A stretch of 5,641 nt of DNA, taken from the NCBI GenBank assembly GCA_046160725.1, contig JBJXHB010000224.1, positions 1 to 5,641 of the forward strand, read 5' to 3'. The stretch is from JBJXHB01 sp046160725. Lineage in GTDB: Bacteria > Pseudomonadota > Gammaproteobacteria > Burkholderiales > Burkholderiaceae_C. Made by a program: the position numbers and the translations under genes. Positions 1 through 5,641 of this stretch are shown here, piece after piece. A model generated the notes under the pieces. The model made no database searches and was not told the DNA's origin. It saw only the letters and a program-made list of their open reading frames with translations. The stretch's first letter is position 1; each line of letters begins with the position of its first letter.

Positions 1-1394
1 GCGTCGCAGGCGGCCTGCGGGTTCTGGTGCCAGTCCAGCATGCGCGACAGCGTCTGCAGGTGGCCCTGCGGCTGCATGTGGCCGCCCATCACGCCAAAAC
101 TCATCACCGGCCGGCCGCCCTGGGTGAGGAAGGCCGGGATGATGGTGTGGAACGGCCGCTTGCGCGGCGCGATGACGTTGGCATGGGCCTCATCCAGGCT
201 GAAGCCGTGACCGCGGTTCTGCAGGCTGATGCCCCACTCCGGCACCACCACGCCGGAGCCGAAGCCCATGTAGTTGCTCTGGATGAAGCTGATCATCATG
301 CCGCGCTCGTCGGCGGCGGTCAGGTAGATGGTGCCGCCGCGCGGCGGCGTGCCGGGGCCGGGGTCCTGCGCGCGGCTGGGGTCGATCTGCTTCGCCCGCT
401 CGGCCAGGTAGCTGTCGCTCGTCAGGTCGGCGCTGCTGACGGCCATGGCGCCGGGCTCGGCGACCCAGCGGTAGGTGTCGGCAAAAGCCAGCTTCATGGC
501 CTCGATCTGCAGGTGCAGGGCCTGCGGCGAGTCCACGCCCATGCCGGCGATGTCGAAGCGCTCCAGCATGCCCAGCGCCATCAGCGCGGCGATGCCCTGG
601 CCGTTGGGCGGAATCTCGTGCAGATCATGGCCGCGGTAGGTCGCCTGGATGGTGCCGCACCCCTCGGGGCGGTAGGCCGCCAGGTCGTCGGCGGTCATGG
701 CCCCGCCCTGGCGCGCCGCCTGGGCGGCCATGGCCTGCGCGATCTCGCCGCGGTAGAAGGCCTCGCCCTTGGTCGCCGCGATGGCGCGCAGGGCGCGCGC
801 CGCGCCGGGCATGCGGAACAGCTCGCCCACCGCCGGCGCCCGCCCGTGCGGCAGGAAGACATCCGCAAAGCCGGGCTGGGACACCAGGTCGGCCACCTGC
901 GCGGCCAGCACCCACTTGCTCTGCACCACCACCGGCACGGCATAGCCGCGCTCGGCGATCTCGATGGCGGGCTGCAGCAGGTCGGCAAACGGCAGCTTGC
1001 CGAACCGGGCGCTGAGCTCGGCCCAGGCGGCCACCGCTCCGGGCACGGTGACGGTGTCCCAGCCGCGCTTGGGCATGGCCTGCGCGCCGGCATGGCGACG
1101 CCGGATGTAGTCCGGGTTCCAGGCCGCGGGCGCGCAGCCCGAGGCGTTGAGACCGTGGATCTGCTGGCCGTCCCAGAGGATGGCGAAGGCATCCGAGCCC
1201 AGGCCGTTGCTGCACGGCTCGACCAGCGTCATGCAGGCGGCCGCGGCGATGGCCCCGTCCACCGCATTGCCGCCGTTCTGCATCATGCGCAAACCGGCCT
1301 GCGCGGCCAGCGGATGCGAGGTGCTGACGATGTTGCGCGCGAACACGGGCGAGCGCGGCGACGGATAGGGATTGGTGTAGTTGAAGTTGTGCAT
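1..1394 (-). CDS. Gamma-glutamyltransferase-family Ntn hydrolase, YwrD-like (3' end outside window)
   Basis: The first 464 codons are in the window, and the C-terminus runs off the left edge. Enzymes of this family are made as a proenzyme that cuts itself. The new N-terminal Thr of the small subunit then removes or transfers gamma-glutamyl groups, from glutathione-like substrates or related acyl amides. Family marks seen: NPYPSPR near the N-terminus, GGNAVDGAIAAA (residues 41-52), EPCSNGLGSDAF (59-70), VTVPGAVAAW (115-124), IPPNGQG (261-267), and the processing site PRGG/TIYLTAAD with predicted nucleophile Thr355 (bases 330-332). IQSNYMGFGSG and FGVMGGHMQPQGH follow. The last motif, in place of the SPGG loop of classical GGTs, points to the YwrD-like branch, so the true substrate is uncertain. 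No signal peptide is seen, so it is probably cytoplasmic. The start is the ATG next to the conserved N-terminus, with a weak AGGG about 8 bases upstream. An in-frame ATG at 1421 (nine codons longer, GGAG 10 bases upstream) is a real alternative. Confidence 0.93.
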   Translation of the reverse strand, partial: MHNFNYTNPYPSPRSPVFARNIVSTSHPLAAQAGLRMMQNGGNAVDGAIAAAACMTLVEPCSNGLGSDAFAILWDGQQIHGLNASGCAPAAWNPDYIRRRHAGAQAMPKRGWDTVTVPGAVAAWAELSARFGKLPFADLLQPAIEIAERGYAVPVVVQSKWVLAAQVADLVSQPGFADVFLPHGRAPAVGELFRMPGAARALRAIAATKGEAFYRGEIAQAMAAQAARQGGAMTADDLAAYRPEGCGTIQATYRGHDLHEIPPNGQGIAALMALGMLERFDIAGMGVDSPQALHLQIEAMKLAFADTYRWVAEPGAMAVSSADLTSDSYLAERAKQIDPSRAQDPGPGTPPRGGTIYLTAADERGMMISFIQSNYMGFGSGVVVPEWGISLQNRGHGFSLDEAHANVIAPRKRPFHTIIPAFLTQGGRPVMSFGVMGGHMQPQGHLQTLSRMLDWHQNPQAACD

Positions 1395-1580
1395 GGCGGC
1401 GGCCCTGGAGCGGTGGGGCATTGTCGTGTGGCTCCAGGACGACGGCCGACGCAAGTTCCATCTGCAGTTCAGCAAGCGGGAAGGGATGTACCGGGACCTG
1501 GCGCAGGACCTGAAGAAAAGGCGCGCCAGTTCAATGCCGACGAGTACCGGGCCAAAGCGACATCCAGCTGCCGATGCCGT
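1395..1580. other. Intergenic spacer between two minus-strand genes, possible coding remnant
   Basis: This 186-base spacer lies between the stop of the PEP-CTERM gene and the start of the glutamyltransferase gene. It must hold the leader of the latter, but I found no convincing -35/-10 pair and no hairpin followed by a T run. GGCGCGCC at about 1521-1528 is followed by TTTTCTT on the minus strand, but the palindrome has no loop and would not make a terminator stem. On the plus strand, a hydrophilic reading MYRDLAQDLKK (from 1488) seems to continue one frame over as KARQFNADEYRAKA (to about 1563), with the switch at an A-rich run near 1515. That could be a decayed gene fragment, but it is too short to identify. 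Confidence 0.3.
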
Positions 1581-2216
1581 TCAAGTCGGTATCCGACACC
1601 CTCTGACCGCGTAGTGCCGGCGAGCCAGCCAGGCCAGGCCTGCCAACATCAGGGCCCAGGTGCCGGGCTCGGGGATCGCCGGCGCAGGCATCAGCTCGAA
1701 GGCGCCCAGGGCGTCGATGTCGAAGCCATTGGCGCCACCCGGCGGCAGGTTGGACGTGCCCTGGACGCGTACGTAGCGCGCCCACTCCAGGCTGCCCAGG
1801 TCGCGCCCGTTGATGCGGGTCACGAAGGTCAAGCCATCACCGGCTATCCGCTGAGTGATGCCTTGCTGAGGGCCAGCCTCGAAGAAGTCAATGCCGTTCT
1901 GACTCACCAGGACGATGGCGTCATTGATACCGACGCCGTTGCCGCTGTTCCATTTGTAGACGTTGAAGTCGGTCTGGTTCTGGCCGGTGACGGCGTCGCG
2001 GCGGTTGACGATCACCATGTCGCCGAAGTCGAAGGTCACCTGGCCATTGCCGAGACCGACAAATGTGCCGTCGGGTGGCCCCAGGAAGACACTGTCGGCA
2101 AACCCCGTGGTGTTGCTGGCCAACATGGTCGGCCAGTTGGCATGGGCTTGCGCGGCGGCCGCCAAGGCGCAGGTGACCAGCAGGGTCTTCGTGACTCGGT
2201 TCAAGGTCTTCTCCAT
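1581..2216 (-). CDS. PEP-CTERM sorting-domain secreted protein
   Basis: A 211-residue protein for the cell surface or extracellular matrix. It starts with a Sec signal peptide (basic MEKTLNRVTK, hydrophobic TLLVTCALAAAA, likely cut after AHA at residue 26). It ends with a PEP-CTERM signal: IPEP at 181-184, a hydrophobic stretch at about 186-198 and RR at 199-200. In this family the tail is recognised and cut by an exosortase, usually in strains that make exopolysaccharide. No exosortase or EPS gene is in the window. The middle looks like an all-beta surface domain: VTFDFGDMVIVNRR (60-73), VLVSQNGIDFFEAG (102-115), WARYVRV (145-151) and GFDIDALGAFE (164-174), the last a common end to such domains. 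Its ligand is unknown. Unusually, 11 residues including a Cys follow the RR. The ATG at 2216 is chosen because the signal peptide begins there; the frame stays open upstream but that part is not protein-like. No clear ribosome site is seen. Confidence 0.92.
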   Translation of the reverse strand: MEKTLNRVTKTLLVTCALAAAAQAHANWPTMLASNTTGFADSVFLGPPDGTFVGLGNGQVTFDFGDMVIVNRRDAVTGQNQTDFNVYKWNSGNGVGINDAIVLVSQNGIDFFEAGPQQGITQRIAGDGLTFVTRINGRDLGSLEWARYVRVQGTSNLPPGGANGFDIDALGAFELMPAPAIPEPGTWALMLAGLAWLARRHYAVRGCRIPT

Positions 2217-2249
2217 TTGGGTTGAGGTGCTGGCTATGCTCCGCACAGG

Positions 2250-2271
2250 CCGTTGCGGTGCCGTTGCGGCG
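2250..2271. repeat. Tandem 11-base direct repeat in the divergent promoter region
   Basis: Two adjacent copies, CCGTTGCGGTG (2250-2260) and CCGTTGCGGCG (2261-2271), differ at one base. They sit midway between two divergent genes and overlap the weak promoter-like elements of both. A spacing of one helical turn would put two identical binding sites on the same DNA face, as in many operators. It could also be a chance duplication in GC-rich DNA. The repeat is seen directly; a regulatory role is inference. Confidence 0.5.
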
Positions 2272-2280
2272 CCGGATATT

Positions 2281-2287
2281 GGGAGGG
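2281..2287 (+). promoter_or_regulatory. Strong Shine-Dalgarno sequence deciding the serine hydrolase start
   Basis: GGGAGGG contains the full GGAGG core and lies 7 bases before GTG 2294, an ideal spacing. It supports GTG as the start, rather than the later in-frame ATGs at 2321, 2333 and 2342, none of which has a comparable site at good spacing. The same site is 11 bases from an out-of-frame ATG at 2298. Confidence 0.55.
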
Positions 2288-2293
2288 CTTTCC

Positions 2294-3724
2294 GTGGATG
2301 AAGCTGGGTGGCCGGGACGCATGTCGGGCTGGATGTCGAGGATGCGGGTGGCAGCGTGGGTGACGCCACTCCTGGCCGCCTGTGCGGCCGCACCGCCGAG
2401 CCCAGACCCCTTGCCACGCGCTGTCTCCGCGTTGGTCGAGCCCCTGGTGTCGGTGCACGAGTTCAGCGGCGCCATCGCCCTGATGCGCGGCCACCAGCTG
2501 GTCTATGCCCAAGGCTTCGGCCAGGCCAGCCACGACCCCGCAGCGGCCTTTTCGCCGCAGACGCCCAGCGACGGCGCGTCGCTGGCCAAGACCTTCACCG
2601 CCGCCGGCCTGTGGTGGCTGGTGCACGAGGGCCGGCTGACGATGGACACCCCCGTTCAGGCCATCGTGCCGGCATATCCGCATGGCGGCGTCACGGTCGC
2701 GCAGCTGCTGGCCCACAGCAATGGGCTGGCACCGGACTACGAGATCTTTGACAAGCACTTCGCGCCGGGCCAGCCGCGCACCACCGAGGCCTTGCTGCGG
2801 ATCGCCGGCCAGACGATGCCGGCGCCCGCCTTCGGCCCGGGCACGCGCTTTGAGTACACCAACCTGGGCTATGACGCCGCGGCGCTGGTCATCGAACGTA
2901 TCAGCGGCCAGCGCTACGCCGACTATGTCCGCGATCGCTTCTTCCGGCCGCACGGGATGACACACAGCTTTGCGCGCCCACCGCAGTTCGCCGACTGGCC
3001 GGTGCCTCGGACGCGCGGCTACCGGTTCCGGGACGGGCGCTGGCAAGACCATGATGCCTATGACGACGAGGCGTTTCTGGGCGCGTCGAACCTGATCTTC
3101 TCGGCCACCGACCTGGCGCGCTGGGGCCAGGCCTGGGCCCAGGCGCGTGCGCTGCCCGCCGAGGCCGAGCGCGCCGGCCAGGCGGCCCCACTCATTGACG
3201 GGCGGCCGTCGGCGATCAACGGCCTCAGCTGGTACTGCGCCCCTGGCGGTCGGCGCTGCCACTACACCGGCAGCCTGAACGGCTTCCATGCGCTGGTGTA
3301 CTGGGACCGGGACCGACAGGAGAGCGTGGCCCTGGTGTCCAACAGCGCCATCCCGGCCTGGACCCTCATCCCGTTGCAGCGTGGCCTGGTCGACGCACTG
3401 GCCGGGCGCCCGGCGACGCCACCCTCACCCGCCGCGTCCGCACTGGTGCCCTTGCCTCGCGCGGCGCGCGGCAGCGTCGCCGGCCGGTACCGCGCGCCCG
3501 GCCTGGGCCCGGTGCACCTGCGCTGGACCGGGCAGCAACTGCTGATCCAGCCCGACGGTGGGCTGCCGCTCGACGCCCATCCCGTCTCGCGTTCGGTGTT
3601 CTACGTACCGGGCCTCGACTGGTTCATCGGCTTCAGTGCCGGCACGGGCGGCGACCCACGTCCGGCGCTGCTGCATGTGCGCAGCATGTACCTCGAGGCG
3701 GACGCCACCCGGCTGCCGGACTGA
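2294..3724 (+). CDS. Lipoprotein serine hydrolase, class C beta-lactamase/penicillin-binding protein-like
   Basis: With the GTG start the protein has 476 residues. It should be exported and lipid-anchored: a hydrophobic stretch VAAWVTPLLAAC ends in a lipobox (LAAC, Cys30). The catalytic domain carries all three motifs of the family: SLAK (nucleophile Ser96, Lys99), YTN (Tyr188, Asn190) and HYTG (His323 to Gly326, the place of KTG). Supporting blocks are LLAHSNGL (about 138-145), a GASNLIFSATDLARW region (about 263-277) and NGFHALVYWD. Such proteins hydrolyse esters, amides or D-amino-acid peptides. The substrate cannot be read from sequence, and true beta-lactamase activity should not be assumed. 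Residues from about 390 form a separate beta-rich tail of the kind often found after this domain (GRYRAPGLGPVHLRW, DWFIGFSAG). A Cys pair (315 and 322) flanks the HYTG motif. The start follows the strong ribosome site; ATG 2321 or 2333 would give shorter signal peptides and remain possible. Confidence 0.9.
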   Translation: MDEAGWPGRMSGWMSRMRVAAWVTPLLAACAAAPPSPDPLPRAVSALVEPLVSVHEFSGAIALMRGHQLVYAQGFGQASHDPAAAFSPQTPSDGASLAKTFTAAGLWWLVHEGRLTMDTPVQAIVPAYPHGGVTVAQLLAHSNGLAPDYEIFDKHFAPGQPRTTEALLRIAGQTMPAPAFGPGTRFEYTNLGYDAAALVIERISGQRYADYVRDRFFRPHGMTHSFARPPQFADWPVPRTRGYRFRDGRWQDHDAYDDEAFLGASNLIFSATDLARWGQAWAQARALPAEAERAGQAAPLIDGRPSAINGLSWYCAPGGRRCHYTGSLNGFHALVYWDRDRQESVALVSNSAIPAWTLIPLQRGLVDALAGRPATPPSPAASALVPLPRAARGSVAGRYRAPGLGPVHLRWTGQQLLIQPDGGLPLDAHPVSRSVFYVPGLDWFIGFSAGTGGDPRPALLHVRSMYLEADATRLPD

Positions 3725-3843
3725 GGCGTCGCTGGCGACACCCGGGGCCATTGCACTTGCTTGGACTTGCCGGCCGATGGTGAATGCCCTAACGTGCTTG
3801 CGCGTGTTTCAACGCAGCAGCGCTATTGAAAGGCCCGACCGTG
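3725..3843. other. Intergenic region between serine hydrolase and nitronate monooxygenase-like gene
   Basis: A 119-base gap between two plus-strand genes. Just after the TGA stop, GTCG-CTGG-CGAC (3728-3739) can fold into a small hairpin, extendable by two pairs past a mismatch. It is weak and has no T run. TTGCAC (3751) and TTGGAC (3761) look like -35 boxes, but no good -10 box lies at the right distance. The gap suggests that the downstream gene may have its own promoter, but the sequence does not settle this. Confidence 0.3.
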
Positions 3844-4860
3844 ATGCAGACCAGACTCTCCCAACATCTCGGTATCGAGCACCCGCTGTTCAATGCCGGC
3901 ATCGGCGCTGCGGCGGGGGCCGACCTGGCGGCGGCGGTCTGCAACGCGGGCGCAGGCGGCGTACTGGGCACAGCAGCGTTGCCTGCGCGCTTTGTTCGCG
4001 ATGAGATCCGCCGCCTGCGCACGCTCACCGCCAAGCCCTTCGGTGTCAACCTCGTACTGCCGATCCTGCGCCGCGGTCAGTTCGAGGCCTGCCTCGAAGA
4101 GCGCGTCCGCTTTGTCGTGCTGTTCTGGGGCGAGGCGGACGCCTATACCCGGCACATCGAGGCGGCTCACCGCGAGGGCGTGGAGGTTCACGTGCAGGTC
4201 GGGTCGGTCGCAGAGGCGCGAATCGCGGCGGCCTGCGGTGCCGATGCCCTGATCGTCCAGGGCTTCGAGGCCGGCGGGCATGTACGGGGACATGTGGCGC
4301 TGACCGTTCTGTTGCCGACCGTGGTCGATACGGTGGCGCCGATTCCGGTGATTGCGGCTGGAGGCATCGCCGACGGCAGGGGCCTGGTGGCCGCGCTGGC
4401 CCTGGGTGCCCAGGGCGTGGCAATGGGCACACGGTTCCTGGCCAGTGACGAGGCCAACGCGAGCGCGCATCACAAGCACCGCGTGACGACTGCGATGGCC
4501 GAGGATGCCGTGCACACGACCCTGTTCGACGCTGGCTGGGCTGCACCGCACCGAGTGCTGCGCAACGTGGCGATGGCGCGCTGGGAGGCCGCGGGCAGGC
4601 CGGTGTCGGGCCAGCGGCCGGGTGAAGGCGAGTCCGTCGGTGCGATGGCCAGCGCCGGCACCCATGTCGAAGTGCCCGCGTACTCGGCCTACGTGCCAGA
4701 GCGCGGCCTGGACGAGCAGCAGGCTGAGCAGATGGCGCTCTATGCCGGGCAGTCCTGCGCGCTGGTTGACGCGGTCCTGCCAGCGGCCCGGATCGTCGAG
4801 CGCGTCATGCGGGAGGCCGCCGAGGCCGTGGAACGTCTGGGTGGCCTACGCGGCGCTTGA
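3844..4860 (+). CDS. FMN-dependent nitronate monooxygenase/2-nitropropane dioxygenase family protein
   Basis: A 338-residue TIM-barrel flavoprotein. Family members use FMN either to oxidise nitronates such as propionate 3-nitronate or to reduce quinones with NADH; these activities are often confused in annotation, so the exact reaction is open. Motifs: HPLFNAGIG (13-21) at the first strand, the active-site block VQGFEAGGH (138-146) with His146 in the position of the catalytic base, and the FMN phosphate loop PVIAAGGIADGRG (168-180), followed by GVAMGTRFLAS (191-201). TTLFDAGW (225-232), APHRVLRN (234-241) and a helical MALYAGQ tail (298-304) are typical of the bacterial subgroup with NAG in place of QAP near the N-terminus. 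Length is normal and no signal peptide is seen, so it is cytoplasmic. The ATG matches the family start. AAAGG (3829-3833) lies 10 bases before it and 7 before GTG 3841, which would add one residue. Confidence 0.93.
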   Translation: MQTRLSQHLGIEHPLFNAGIGAAAGADLAAAVCNAGAGGVLGTAALPARFVRDEIRRLRTLTAKPFGVNLVLPILRRGQFEACLEERVRFVVLFWGEADAYTRHIEAAHREGVEVHVQVGSVAEARIAAACGADALIVQGFEAGGHVRGHVALTVLLPTVVDTVAPIPVIAAGGIADGRGLVAALALGAQGVAMGTRFLASDEANASAHHKHRVTTAMAEDAVHTTLFDAGWAAPHRVLRNVAMARWEAAGRPVSGQRPGEGESVGAMASAGTHVEVPAYSAYVPERGLDEQQAEQMALYAGQSCALVDAVLPAARIVERVMREAAEAVERLGGLRGA

Positions 4861-4871
4861 AGGGGCGTAGG
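4845..4871 (+). terminator. Candidate hairpin over the stop codon of the nitronate monooxygenase-like gene
   Basis: CCTACGC (4845-4851) and GCGTAGG (4865-4871) form a perfect 7-base inverted repeat around a 13-base loop that contains the TGA stop. Two outer G-T pairs could extend it. No T run follows, only TTCC, so it is at best a weak intrinsic terminator or a 3'-end stabilising structure. The next gene is convergent, which makes a terminator here plausible. Confidence 0.3.
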
Positions 4872-4965
4872 TTCCTGAGGCCAGACGGATGGCGGCGACG
4901 CGACGCCTACCTGGCGCGCCCAGCCACACCGCGTGGACCGTCAGATGCAGGCGCAGGCCGGCGCA
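4861..4965. other. Convergent intergenic region
   Basis: 105 bases lie between the stops of two converging genes. Apart from the right arm of the inverted repeat at 4865-4871, I see no strong stem with a T run on either strand and no open frame that looks like a gene. Confidence 0.4.
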
Positions 4966-5641
4966 CTACGGCGTCCAGCTGCCACAGCCGCTGAGGCCCT
5001 CGAACACCCGGCTCTGCGGCGAGCTGCACAGCCACAGCAGCGCGCCGCTGTCGCGCCGGTGCGGTATGAGGCGCAGCTCGACCAGGCCTGTCGGCGCGGG
5101 CCCGCATTCCTCGGGCCGGCACTTCGGGTCCTGGCGGCGCTTCAGGTCCTGTGCCTGCTCGTCGCGCACCTGCAGCAACAGGCTGCCCTCGGCGCCCATC
5201 GCCAAGCGGTCGATGCGGCAGGTTGCAGCAGGCGGCTCGATGCCGGCTTCAACCAGCGTGGTGGGCCAGCGGCCTTGCTGATCGCGTTGGCTGCGAAAGA
5301 CTGCGTCCTGCATCGGCTCCACACAGGCCATCACACTGCGGTAGGGCTCGCGCTGCGCCATCACCGGCAGGCCACGGCGGACAGCCTGCTCGCGGCTGAC
5401 TGGGGACTGGGCGGCATCGCTGCGGCGCTTTTCCGCCGCCGCAGCAGCGCGGGCGGCCTGGTCGCGACGCTGCTGCATCTGCCGCTCATGCAGCCATTGG
5501 TGGGCGGCGTAGACGCCGACATGGGCCAAGGCCACCAAAAGGGTCAGCATGGCCAGCAACCCACGTGAGCGCGGCAGCTGGAACAGCCAGTACCAGACAC
5601 CTGCGAGGGGCACGGCGATCAAGATGCCCAGGGTCAGCAAC
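4966..5641 (-). CDS. Membrane-anchored hypothetical protein with pilin-like C-terminal domain (5' end outside window)
   Basis: I do not recognise the family. The frame is open to the right edge, so the true start is probably outside; 225 codons are visible. Counting from the first complete codon, there are two hydrophobic segments, at 2-20 and 28-46, joined by a short basic loop (QLPRSRG). The positive-inside rule then puts that loop in the cytoplasm and the rest in the periplasm. Residues 47-90 are rich in Ala, Arg and Gln, probably a helix or coiled coil. The remaining part, about 100-224, has six cysteines (106, 141, 174, 179, 205, 219). It resembles the globular part of type IV pilins: a helix leading to QQGRWPTTLVEAGI, then beta-like ELRLIPHRRDSGALLWLC and a last Cys near the end, matching the usual W-x-C and terminal Cys of pilins. 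This likeness is inference by eye. No pilin prepilin-peptidase site is visible in the window. It is convergent with the nitronate monooxygenase-like gene. Confidence 0.75.
   Translation of the reverse strand, partial: LLTLGILIAVPLAGVWYWLFQLPRSRGLLAMLTLLVALAHVGVYAAHQWLHERQMQQRRDQAARAAAAAEKRRSDAAQSPVSREQAVRRGLPVMAQREPYRSVMACVEPMQDAVFRSQRDQQGRWPTTLVEAGIEPPAATCRIDRLAMGAEGSLLLQVRDEQAQDLKRRQDPKCRPEECGPAPTGLVELRLIPHRRDSGALLWLCSSPQSRVFEGLSGCGSWTP

Larger units (their letters stand above)
2217..2293. promoter_or_regulatory. Divergent intergenic region between PEP-CTERM gene and serine hydrolase gene
   Basis: These 77 bases separate two genes that point away from each other, so promoters for both should be in or very near them. 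For the minus-strand gene, a sigma-54-like pattern is visible on the minus strand: CGGCAC, then a GC placed 10 bases after the GG (GG at 2262-2261, GC at 2250-2249), about 33 bases from the ATG. The usual TT before GC is missing, so the match is weak. For the plus strand, TTGCGG (2253-2258) and GATATT (2275-2280), 16 bases apart, resemble a sigma-70 promoter. However, transcription from it would begin around 2287, inside the ribosome site used by the GTG start. Neither element is secure. Confidence 0.35.

Noticed and set aside
1516..1534. GGCGCGCC followed by TTTTCTT on the minus strand, as a terminator of the PEP-CTERM gene.
   Set aside because: The palindrome has no loop, so no stable stem of useful length can form before the T-rich stretch.
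27..2225. A 732-codon open frame on the plus strand covering the glutamyltransferase and PEP-CTERM genes.
   Set aside because: It is antisense to two well-supported genes. Its translation is rich in Arg, Gly, Ala and His with no recognisable domain, and it crosses the intergenic spacer without change. Long antisense frames are expected at this GC content.
2298..2363. A 21-residue open frame with three cysteines, 11 bases after the strong GGGAGGG site.
   Set aside because: It lies inside the start region of the serine hydrolase in another frame, and the ribosome site fits GTG 2294 better. A leader peptide cannot be excluded, but nothing supports one.
2234..3289. A 351-codon minus-strand open frame opposite the serine hydrolase.
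   Set aside because: It mirrors a gene with all catalytic motifs intact, shows only low-complexity Arg/Ala/Gly/Val text, and has no domain or signal.
3823..4665. A 280-codon minus-strand open frame opposite the nitronate monooxygenase-like gene.
   Set aside because: Antisense shadow; the plus-strand protein is a full-length family member and this one has no recognisable motif.
4933..5568. A 211-codon plus-strand open frame opposite the right-edge gene.
   Set aside because: The minus-strand reading has membrane segments and a coherent Cys-containing domain, while this one has shadow-like composition.

Overview
The window is about 5.6 kb of very GC-rich bacterial chromosome. It carries five protein genes, two of them cut by the window edges. 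The base composition, the PEP-CTERM surface protein and the style of the proteins suggest a betaproteobacterium of the order Burkholderiales (Rubrivivax, Leptothrix, Ideonella or a relative). This placement is an inference from composition and families, not a match to a known genome. I see no tRNA, rRNA, CRISPR array, insertion sequence, integrase or origin, and no gene-free stretch longer than 186 bases.

Layout from left to right: (1) minus strand, 1-1394, the first 464 codons of a gamma-glutamyltransferase-family Ntn hydrolase, whose 3' end lies outside the window. (2) 1395-1580, a spacer with a faint hint of a degraded coding remnant. (3) minus strand, 1581-2216, a secreted protein with a signal peptide and a C-terminal PEP-CTERM (exosortase) sorting signal. 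(4) 2217-2293, a short divergent intergenic region with a tandem 11-base repeat and weak promoter-like elements. (5) plus strand, 2294-3724, a lipoprotein serine hydrolase of the class C beta-lactamase/penicillin-binding type. (6) plus strand, 3844-4860, an FMN-dependent enzyme of the nitronate monooxygenase/2-nitropropane dioxygenase family. (7) minus strand, 4966 to the right edge, a membrane-anchored cysteine-containing protein of unknown function whose C-terminal domain resembles a type IV pilin globular domain. Its N-terminus lies outside the window.

The genes do not form an obvious pathway. The glutamyltransferase-like enzyme and the nitronate monooxygenase-like enzyme lack export signals and should be cytoplasmic. 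The PEP-CTERM protein, the lipoprotein hydrolase and the last protein all act at or beyond the inner membrane. The closest link in the DNA is the head-to-head pair PEP-CTERM protein/serine hydrolase, only 77 bases apart, which may share control. I found no strong evidence for a new multi-gene system. The points most worth a second look are the pilin-like domain on a multi-pass membrane anchor, the divergent promoter with its tandem repeat, and a cysteine pair next to the active-site motif of the serine hydrolase.
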